From positions 1-15,301 of the forward strand of contig MU400996.1 in NCBI GenBank assembly GCA_022578965.1: a DNA stretch of 15,301 nucleotides. Direction: 5' to 3'. This DNA is from Xylaria sp. FL1777. Its lineage: Eukaryota; Ascomycota; Sordariomycetes; Xylariales; Xylariaceae. Numbering within the stretch: position 1 is the first letter of the stretch; each line of letters opens with the position of its first letter. Made by a program: the position numbers and the translations under genes. The notes under the pieces are model-generated. The model searched no databases. It worked only from the letters and a program-made list of their open reading frames with translations, and was not told where the DNA came from. This document shows positions 1-8,714 of this stretch, in pieces.

Positions 1-3000
1 GCTTGTTTTAAGTATTATATTAATTATTATATAAAAGCTTTAAAAGTATAAACTTATTTAAAACTTTATAATAAAGTTTATTTTTAGCAATAAAAAGTAA
101 ATAGCTTGTTTTTTGCTAACTATATATAATAAAAAAAGTAGCAATCTTTTATTTATTTAAATAGTAGTTTTTAAGCATTTTATATATTTAATAAGATTAT
201 TAGTTTAATTAAATCTTTTTTAAGTTATATTTGTATTTTTAGTAATAAAGCTATTTTTATTAACAAATAAATTTATAATAATGCTAAATTATGCTTTAAA
301 ATTAATAATTCTAGTAATATTTTTTTTATAGATTTTGTTTTTTATTTTTATAGTAAGTTTAAAGTAAAGCTATATATATTTTTTTAGCTTTATAACGCTT
401 AAAAATATAGCTAAAATATTTTGCGTTTTTAGCAGTAAAGCTAACATAAAGCATAGATTTAAAAAGCTTAAGTATTTTTAATTGAAATAATTTATTAAGC
501 TTAAGTTTTTTTTATTATAAAATTTATACTTTAATGTTTTTTTAAATAAGTTTAAGCTATTATTACTAGCTTAATTGTTATGCTTTTTATATATTTTTAT
601 TTTAAAGGGGTTAAAAGTTTAATTAGCGCTTTTTAGAATTATTAATGCTAGTTGCGTTAGCTTTTTAGGCCTTTTTTTTTTTTTTAGCGCTAGTATTGCA
701 AAATTAACACTAAGTTAAAGTTTAATTAAAAATACTATTTTTTTTAAAAGCAGCATAAGTATAACAATTAATAACTTTTGTTTTTTTAAGTTATTTTTAA
801 ATAATAAATATATAGTATTACAGTAGTTTAAAATTTTAAAAAGCATTTTATTAAACTTTAGCTTGTTTTTTAACGTTTAAAGATTTAAAGCAATATAAGC
901 AAAAAAAAACATTACTTGATTATTTTATTAGTTTTAATTGCAAAAAACTTTCATTATTTTATAGCGTTGCTTTTTTAAAAAAGCAGCTATAAAGCTAAAT
1001 TAAAGCATATAAGTATACATAATAAAACTATTATATTTTATTTTTTTATTTATTTATACTACTAAATAGTTTAATAAAAAGCTAGTTTTATAAATGCTAT
1101 TTAGCAATTTATGCTTACTAAGCTAATTAGCTAATTATAATATTAGCTAAAAACTTTTTTATGTTTTTTTAATTGCTAATTATTAAGATTTTATATTGTT
1201 TTTTAAAAAGTTTATGCTTTTATAAAAAAAAGCATTCTTTATGTTTATTTAAATTAAGATTTTTTGCAATAAAGTTTTTAGTTAAGCTTTATATTTTGAT
1301 TTATTGCTTTTTTTTTTTAAAATAAGTTATAGCATATTTAATTTAATTTGCTAGCTTAAACTTTTATTAAAGTTATTTAAAAGCAATAATATTGTTTTTA
1401 GTATTAGCTTAAGAACTTTTGTTGCTTTAAAGTATAATTTAGCTTTTATTTAAGTAATTATTTAAATAAAAACACTAAAATACTTTAGAACTTTTAGTAT
1501 AAAGTTTTTAAAAATAATATTTGTTTTTTTATTTAAAAAGTTTTTAAACTTTTTAGCTTACATTTTTTTAAATTTTAAGCTTTTTTTTATAAGTTTTGCT
1601 TTTTAGATTTTTTAAAGCTTTTAATAATTAAAACTTTTTAATTTTAATAAAGTATTTTGCTTATAAAAATTATCGTTTATTTGTATATTTTTAGTGTTAA
1701 GTTAAATAAAAGATTTATTATTATTTAAATAAATTTTTTTAATTGTTTAGCTTATAAAAGGCTTTTTTTTTTATTTTTTAGGTTTTTTTTTACTTTTTGT
1801 TTAATAAAAAGCAGCTTTTTTAAATAAAAGCTTATAATAATTAGCTTAAAATATATTTATGCTAATCTTTTTGCTTAGTATATAGCCTTATAAAACTTTA
1901 ATACTATTTACGTTATAAAAAGTACTTTATATAAAGTTTTAATTAATTATAATAAAGCTATTATTTAGTTTGCTGTTTATTAAGTTGTTTTTTTTAATAT
2001 TATAAGCTTTTATTAGTTTTATTTTATAAAGTATATTAGTTTAATTATTAAACTTTTTACTTAAAAATTAGTTTAGCTACTTATTATTTAGCTAGTAAAG
2101 TTTTTTTTCTTTTTAACTTTTTTGTTTATTTTTTATTTTAGCATTTAAATCTTTATTATTTAAAATAAAGTCTTTTTTTTGCAATTAATAATAAGCTTTT
2201 TGCTTAAGCAGCTTATTATTACTTAAAACAAAGTTATATATTTACTTTATTGCAGCATTAAGAATTCTTTTTTTATTTTTATTAATTTTTATAACTTTAA
2301 AGAAAACCTTTATACATTTAAAGCTTACAGAAAATTCTAGCTTTTTTAAACACTATTTAAAGTTTTAATGTATAATGTTTTCTTTTTTTAATTCGTAAGC
2401 AAAACTACATTTATAAACATAATAATTATTTATATTATATTTTTAACAAATAGTTTTTTTTACTAAATAAAGATTGTTTAACTTTATTTATTATAAAAAA
2501 TTAAACAATTGTTTGCTTTATTTTTGTTTTTTAAAGTTATATTTACCTTTTTATAAATATTTAAAAGTTATAGCATTAATATTAAACATTTACTTTTTTA
2601 ATAAGTTTATATTAATTTTGTAATACTATAATGCTTATAGTTTTTAATTAACTAGCTAAATATATTAATTTTGCAGTTTTTTTAGCATTTCTTTTAGTTT
2701 TTTTTTTATAATTGCTATGTTTTTTTGTTTTAACTTTAGCTGCTATATTTATTTAGTAATATTATTTATATTTTAGTTATAAATAAAATATTAAGCTAAT
2801 TTTATTTGCTGCTTTTTAATAATAACTATTTTAATAATTAATATAATTATATTAATAGCTAGCTTAATAGTATTAATAGCAATATATAAAAGCTTATTAA
2901 AATTATAATTATATAAATAATTAATTTTTTTTTATGCTTTACGTGCTTTTTTTGTTTTTTTAAAGTAAAGATTTAGCTTAAACTTTTTATTAGTTTAGTT

Positions 3001-3825
3001 ATTTAATATTTTATAAAAGTTCTTATAAAACATTTTGTTTAAATTATTATATAACTTTTTAAAAAACTTTATTATTTTATTAATAATATTTTAATTTAGC
3101 TTTTTAAGCAAACTTTAAGTAAGTTAAAAATTAAAGTAGTAATTTTTTTAAGCTTTAATATTTTTAGTATATATTTAATGCTAAAAGAAATAAATCTTAA
3201 AATTAATAAAGTATATAGCTTTTAAATAAGCTTTAAAATCTTATAATATAATAATAGCAGATTTATTTTATTTAAAGTTTTAAAGCTTAAATTTTTGCTT
3301 AAGCAATTTATAAGCTTTTATTTAAAATAAACAATTTTTTAGTATTATTTTTACTATTTTTTTTATTTAAAAAGTATTGTAATAAATAAAAACCTGTTTA
3401 ATTTTATTAATGTTTTTAAAGCGCTTTATACAAAAAAAAACATTTAAATTATTTAGCTATTTGTTTATTTTTAACCTATTAAACAACAAATGCTAATTTA
3501 ATTTTAAGTTAAAAAGCATAAATAATAGCTTAATTTTAGTATTATGCTTATTATTAAAATAGCTTAAGCTAAATAAAGTTGCTTTAATACTTTTTAAAAA
3601 CAATAAGCTAATTATTTTTATTTTTTTTGTTTATAAATAGTTTTAATATTTTTTATATATTAATATAAAAAGATTTAATAATTTTTTATAACTAAATTAC
3701 TTAATTAAGCTATAATTTTTAAACTTTTAAGTTATATAATAAAACAAAGTAAAGTTTATATAAAAGTAACAAAAAAAGTAAGCTATAAAAAATAATAAAA
3801 ATAAACTAAGTAAAAATATAAATTT

Positions 3826-3839
3826 AAAAAAAAAAAAAA
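3826..3839 (+). repeat. Run of 14 A closing a short A-rich stretch
   Basis: A homopolymer of 14 A lies at the end of an A-rich stretch of about 180 bases, exactly where the plus strand turns T-rich. It could be the poly(A) tail of a decayed LINE-type element in plus orientation, or simply a product of AT drift. No target-site duplication was found to decide. Confidence 0.4.
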
Positions 3840-3929
3840 GTATAAAGTGCTAAAGATTTTTAAATATTTTAAGTATTTAAGTTTTTTTGTGCTGTTTTTT
3901 TAGACTTTTTTTTTAAAAAACTTAACGAT

Positions 3930-4261
3930 TTTTTTTGTTTACGTTTATAAAAACTGCTAGCTTGTTTTTTATAGCTCTTTAAGTTTTCTTTTAAATGCTT
4001 TTATATTTTTATTTTTTGTGCGCTTTTATTTTTTTATATGCTTTATAGCGTTTAGTTTTCTTGTTTTTTAGTTTAGCTTGCTTTGTTTTGCATAAGTTTT
4101 ATTAAGCAGGCTTTATTTTTTTATAGCTTTTTATTTATAAAAGTAGCATGCTTTTTTCTTTTTTTTAAGGCCTTTTTATTTAATAATAAGCGCTATAAAA
4201 AAGCAATAGCTGCATTTTGCACAAAGTCTTTAAGCAATAGCTAGCTTACACCTAAAAAACT
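3930..4261 (-). other. Lysine-rich decayed coding remnant, possibly from a transposable element
   Basis: This stretch keeps somewhat more C and G than its surroundings. One minus-strand frame beginning near 4261 gives short open pieces that are very rich in Lys, with Ala, Leu and Arg. The breaks in the readings I made are TAA and TAG. Those two stops are what RIP makes from CAA, CAG or TGG codons, so a once-coding sequence is plausible. Lys-rich tails occur in fungal DDE transposases and in retrotransposon Gag proteins, but no family motif is convincing. An attempt to read a CCHC zinc knuckle around the single Cys codon did not fit the spacing. Treat it as an unidentified relic. Confidence 0.25.
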
Positions 4262-4615
4262 TTGCTTTTTATTTTTTAATAAAAAACTATATTAGCTTAA
4301 AAAATAAAATATATTTTTAATTATTAAAAGCTTTATATATTAACGCGTAAACTTAGATTTATTTAATATAAATAAGCGTTAAATTTGTTTATATTATAGC
4401 TTTTAAAAATTTTTGCAACTTTTATTCTTTTTTTAAGCCTGTTTTTTGTTTTTTTTTGCTTATATAAAAGCAATTATGCTTTTCTTTTTATAAAGCACTA
4501 GCTTTTTAGCATAAATCTTTTTTTTTTAGCTCTTTAAAAGTTTTTAACAAACAGTTTTTTAGTTATGCTATCTTAAGAACTATATTAATAACTTAATATT
4601 TAATTGTTGTTTTGC

Positions 4616-5600
4616 TAAAAAAAATAAAAACATTTTATAAACTAAATCAAAAAAAATAGTTTAATATTTTTATACGTTTATTTTAAGCTTTATTAATTAA
4701 AAGCTACTAGCTTAAATATTTATTGCTAATTATAACTAAATTGCTTATATTAAGCAAGCTTTGCTTATTATTAGCTAAAATAACTAAATATAATATATTA
4801 TGTTTTGCTTATAAAAATTATAGCAATTAATAAATAAATAAATTAAATATATAAGTTAGCAATAATAAATTGCCTATTTATTAGTTTTATAGTATTATTT
4901 ATAATAAGTAAAAAATTAGCTTTACTAAGAATACTAATAAAATAAAGTAGTATAATTGCATAAGATTTATTATATTACTTTAATTGCAAAAAAATAAGTT
5001 ATAACTTATATATTTAAGCAATTAGGCCATATATAAATTAAAAAATAAAACAATTAATTAAAAAGCTATTTAATAATATAAATAAAGCAACTATAGCTAA
5101 TTTTCATGATATTAAGCATAATAATTAAATCTATACTTTGAAATTTAACGTAATATTTATACTTTTATTCTTATTATATAACTTAGCTTAAACTTACTTT
5201 AATTAGCTAGTTAACTTATTTAGCCACTTTACTTTACTTTAATAGTAATAAAAGTATAAACATAAAACCTGTTATAAATATAGCATAAAATAAACATAAC
5301 TTAATATATAAACATAAGCATAAATACATAAGTACTTTAACTATTATATTATACAAGCATTTTATTTAATATATTATATTTATGCTTAATTATTTTATAT
5401 TATTTTATTTTACTATTTATACTTAAGATTAATTACTTTAATTAATTTTACTTATATATAAGTTAAAAATAACTTAATTTAAAAAAAAGAAGTAATTATT
5501 ATAACTAAGCTACTTAAGTACTTTAGCATATGTTATAAGTTATATATATATATAAAATATTTTTTTTATATTTATTTTATAAGAGTTTTTTTCCTTTTTT
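4616..5600. repeat. AT-rich DNA of mixed strand bias
   Basis: This is a transition between the T-rich left block and the A-rich right block. It shows no open frame of useful length and no recognised protein. Visible structure is limited to a 16-bp perfect palindrome at 4994-5009 (ATAAGTTATAACTTAT), a short TA run near 5541, and one copy of a 17-nt repeat at 5481-5497. If the flanking blocks are relics of two elements in opposite orientation, this stretch would be the divergent junction, but nothing in it shows a regulatory role. Confidence 0.6.
5481..5497 (+). repeat. 17-nt direct repeat, copy 1
   Basis: The string AAAAAAAAGAAGTAATT occurs here and again, exactly, at 6893-6909, about 1.4 kb away in the same orientation. 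The A run makes part of the match cheap, but the GAAGTAATT part is less expected. It might mark the two ends of an old insertion. No matching terminal structure was found. Confidence 0.3.
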
Positions 5601-6892
5601 AAGCTTTAGTTTTATTAAATATTTATTATAAAACTAAAGATATATTAACTATTATACTTAATCTTTAATGCTTTATACTTTTTGTAATAAATAGCTAGTA
5701 ATATATAAATTATTAAAAAGCTTTAAAAATAAAAATAACGTAGCTTTATTAAAAAAAGCTTTATATAAACTTAGAAATTTATTACTATTATAATATAAAG
5801 AGTTTATATATACTTTAAAAGCTTTAAAGCTAATTTTATTACTAAAGAAACTTTGCTTATTTTATTTAAAAAATTGCAAAATATATATAGTTTTTTATAT
5901 AAATAACTTTTTAGTGTTATATTACTACAATTATTTAAATAAAGCTTAAAAAATAATTAAAAGAATTAAAAAAACATATAAATTAAAAAAGCAAAGCAAT
6001 ATTAATTAGTTTTTAAAAATTAAAGTAATAAAAAATTATAAAGCATAAAAAATTATTTTATTATATAATTAATATATTAAAAAAATTACTAAATATTATA
6101 ATTTAGCAAATAATAGCTAAATTTTAGTTATATTACTGCTTTTTAAAAAGCTAGAAAAACATATTAAATAAGCTATTAAAGCTTAAATAAAAGCGTTTTA
6201 AAAATATATTAGCTTAATTCTTTATATTATAATTATGCTAAAGCTTAATGTTATATTTATAATAGCTTAATTATTTAAGTATTTAATTAACTTTAGCTAA
6301 AAATATTTTACTATAGCAAATTAAGCAATTTATTATTTATATTATACTAAATTTTTAAAAATTATATATAAGCACTTTAAAAAAAGCATACAAGCATTAT
6401 TTATTATAAAAAATGCTTTTTTTAGTAATAATAAAAAAACAAAGCACTTATTATATAAATATATTATGCTTTTATTTAGTAATGCAATTATATAAAAGGT
6501 TATTAAGCAAAGCATAGTTTTTATATTAATTATAAAAGCTAAAATTAATACTTTTAAGCTTATTAAAATAAAAACTATAGCTTTAAAGCAGCTTTTTTAA
6601 AATATATAGCTTAAGCTTAATATAAAATAAATAATTTACTTAAATAACACTTAAGTAATTTGCTTAATAATAAATAAAAGCAAGCAAATTAATATTTAGC
6701 TATGCTATATAAATATATAAAACTTATAAATTAAGCAAAAATATTAAAAAAAATTATTTAAAGTAGTTTATTTATTAATTAGTTAAATACTAATTAATAA
6801 GCTTATAAAAAACTTACTATAAATTTAATATAAGCATTTTTATGCTTTTATTAATTTATAAAAAGCAAGTTATATATTAATTAATAGTTAAA

Positions 6893-6909
6893 AAAAAAAA
6901 GAAGTAATT
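6893..6909 (+). repeat. 17-nt direct repeat, copy 2
   Basis: Exact second copy of the 17-nt string found at 5481-5497, lying just upstream of a large T/A palindrome. The same caution about its A run applies. Confidence 0.3.
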
Positions 6910-6962
6910 TTTATTAAAGCAAAGCTTTTTAAAACTTAATTTAAAAAAGCTTTAATTATTTA

Positions 6963-7013
6963 TTTTTTTTTTTATTTTTTTTTAAAAAAAATAAAAAATT
7001 AAAAAAAAAAAAA
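6963..7013. repeat. T-tract/A-tract palindrome of about 51 bp
   Basis: The order is 11 T, A, 9 T, 8 A, T, 6 A, TT and 13 A. The two halves are nearly complementary, so single strands could fold into a long A:T hairpin with few interruptions. Without tools it cannot be told whether this is a remnant of an inverted insertion or replication slippage in low-complexity DNA. Confidence 0.6.
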
Positions 7014-7449
7014 CATTACTTTTTTAGTAGCACTTAAAAAGCTTTAATTTTCTTAAGAAAAAAAACAAAAGCTATAATAGTAATAAAAGCAGCTAAAGAA
7101 AAAGTAGCAAAAGTAAGCGTAAAAAAAACAACGCAAGCATTAATAGTAATAAAAATAGCTTTAAACTTTTTTTAAAAAAGAAAAAAAAGCATTTAATAAA
7201 TGTTTTAAAAGCATAAAATCTTTTAATAAATTTAGTATAAAAGCTGCAAAATAAAAGCAAACAAAGCATATTTAAAACTATATTATTAACTTTTTTTAAA
7301 GCATTACTTATTAAACTTTATATTAAGCATATGCTTATAAATATAATATATAATAACTTATATAAAGCTTTAATTAATAATAGTTTATTTAAGCTTAAAA
7401 AACTATAGGATTATTTATAGCAAACAATAAATATGCTTAAAGATATATT

Positions 7450-7489
7450 TATAGCACTATATGCTATATATAGCGTTATAGTACTATAA
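7450..7489. repeat. Imperfect 40-bp palindrome around GCTATATATAGC
   Basis: The centre GCTATATATAGC (7463-7474) is a perfect palindrome. The outer arms TTATAGCAC and GTACTATAA match apart from one mismatch and a one-base length difference. The structure contains one of the few CpG dinucleotides of the area. It could be a relic of a terminal inverted repeat junction or of a protein-binding palindrome. Nothing around it decides. Confidence 0.5.
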
Positions 7490-7588
7490 GTTTTTATTGC
7501 TACTAAAAGTAGCTTAAAAGCAGCTTTTATAAAGCTTAGTATGTAAGCTAACATAAATAAAGCAAATATAGTAAGCAGTAAAGCTTAA

Positions 7589-7780
7589 CTAAAGCTACTA
7601 GTGCTATTTACTAAAAGCAGCATTAATAATAACAATATTAGCAATAATAATAATAATAATAGCTTTAATAATAATAGCTTTAATAGTAATAGCTTTAGTA
7701 ATAATAATAATAGTAATACTTTTAGTAATAATAATAATAAGCTTATTATTTTTATAAAACAAAATAAAAAAGCTGCTTAA
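7589..7780 (+). repeat. Asn/Ser-codon microsatellite inside a short open frame
   Basis: From about 7616 to 7741 the sequence is built of AAT, AGT and AGC triplets in one register, with spaced TTT triplets. A 15-base unit of the type AGC TTT AAT AGT AAT recurs with variation. The frame containing it is open from 7589 to the TAA at 7778-7780 (63 codons) and would read as runs of Asn and Ser with periodic Phe. There is no ATG in this frame, which is closed upstream by TAA at 7586-7588. It may be a surviving low-complexity segment of a decayed plus-strand gene, where triplet slippage kept the frame, or a pure trinucleotide repeat with no coding history. I do not call it a gene. Confidence 0.55.
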
Positions 7781-8086
7781 TTATATTAATATAAGCTTAT
7801 ATATAGTTAAATTTACTTGCTAAGTTTATTTATAAAGCAAAGAAATTAAAAAAGGCTATATTATTTTTATTGTTATTATTAGTAGTAATATTATATTATA
7901 TAAACTAAGGCTTATTTATATTTATTTTTATTTGTTTATAACTTAAAAATAGCTTAAAAAAGCTTAAAAAACTTATAAAAAAAAAGCTTTATATAATAAA
8001 TATTATAAGCGCAAAATTAGCAAACGATTTTATTATAAAAAGTATATAAAGCATAAAAACATACAAAAATTGCTTAAAATAAAGCT

Positions 8087-8105
8087 AAAAAAAAAAAAAA
8101 AAAAA
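8087..8105 (+). repeat. Run of 19 A at the end of the A-rich block
   Basis: The longest A run in the window lies where the A-rich plus-strand block gives way to mixed AT-rich DNA. Its position at the 3' end of a block with coding-like A bias fits a retroposed poly(A) tail. A target-site duplication would be needed to support this and none is obvious. Confidence 0.45.
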
Positions 8106-8669
8106 TAGCTAAATATAATATATTTGTTATATAGTTAAAAAGTTTAAAAAGTATAAACAATATATAATAGTTATTACTTTAATATTTATTAAAAAATACT
8201 TAAACATTGTTTTAAAGCATTAATAATATTAATAATAATATATTTATTTGTTTATTTATTTATAAAAGTATATATATATATATTTATAGCTTTTATATAT
8301 AATATAATTATATTATAATAAGCTATATTATAATATTAACATTTATTTATATATGCTTAATACTTTTTTATATATATAAAACTAATATAGCTTTATAATT
8401 ATTATTATTTATAAAGCTAAAAAGTATATTACATTAAAATAAATATTAGTTTAGCTAAACTATTAGCTTAATAAGCTTATATATATTATAATTTTTTTAT
8501 TTGTTTTATATTAATTAGCTTTTAAAACAAAGATCTTTTAAAAATTGTTTTTATAAGCTTTTTTAAAAAGTGCACTAATTAACTTTTATATAACTAAGCA
8601 TTTATACACTTAAACGCAATATATATACTTTTTTTATATGCTTTTATGTTTTATTAGCTAAGCTATATA
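8106..8669. repeat. AT-rich DNA upstream of the SRR1-like gene
   Basis: Mixed AT-rich sequence with several TA-repeat stretches, for example around 8269-8283, and no open frame. It would have to contain the promoter of the downstream gene, but a TATA-like string such as TATATAA at 8664-8670 has no weight in DNA of this composition. No conserved upstream element can be picked out. Composition starts to recover only near 8670. Confidence 0.55.
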
Positions 8670-8714
8670 ATGGAGCTTTAAACCGAACTAGCTAGTGAAA
8701 ATAAAGTCTTTTAA
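8670..8714 (+). pseudogene. Broken 5' end of the SRR1-like gene (two in-frame TAA)
   Basis: The reading frame of exon 1 can be followed upstream to an ATG at 8670-8672, but codon 4 (8679-8681) and codon 15 (8712-8714) are TAA. Each could have arisen from a glutamine CAA by one C-to-T change at a CpA step, the preferred RIP target. Between 8715 and the first donor site no in-frame ATG exists, so the rest of exon 1 has no start of its own. Either the gene is a recent pseudogene, or the true start lies in an upstream exon that I could not find. The next in-frame codon upstream that closes the frame is TAG at 8655-8657. Confidence 0.6.

Larger units (their letters stand above)
1..4615. repeat. 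RIP-degraded AT-rich block, left part
   Basis: No gene can be supported here. Sampled lines are about 13-15% G+C, every frame is broken at short intervals by TAA and TAG, and CpG is very rare. Most surviving C and G occur as GpC in AGC, GCT, TTGC or GCAA. This composition is what RIP leaves of repeated DNA such as transposons in filamentous ascomycetes. The plus strand shows more T than A over most of 1-3660 and 3840-4600. Coding strands of fungal retroelements and transposases tend to be A-rich, so any decayed element here was probably read from the minus strand. I could not recognise a transposon family, LTR pair or terminal inverted repeat. The repeat origin is inferred from composition only. 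Confidence 0.75.
5600..8105 (+). repeat. RIP-degraded AT-rich block, A-rich on the plus strand
   Basis: The plus strand is clearly A-rich, with many AAA codon-like runs and frequent TAA, and it ends in a run of 19 A at 8087-8105. No frame stays open long enough to call a gene. A plus-strand coding element mutated by RIP would show this mix of A bias, scattered Lys and Asn codons and TAA/TAG stops. The terminal A run would suit a LINE-like (Tad/I type) tail, but no reverse transcriptase or endonuclease motif could be read, so the family is unknown. Internal structures (palindromes at 6963-7013 and 7450-7489, an Asn/Ser repeat at 7589-7780) are listed separately. Confidence 0.65.

Noticed and set aside
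4080..4180. Possible decayed CCHC zinc knuckle on the minus strand
   Set aside because: Only one Cys codon is visible, and the spacing to the expected Cys, His and Cys positions does not fit even allowing C-to-T and G-to-A changes.
8664..8670. TATATAA as a TATA box
   Set aside because: It abuts the putative ATG, leaving no room for a transcript leader, and such strings are everywhere in DNA of this composition.
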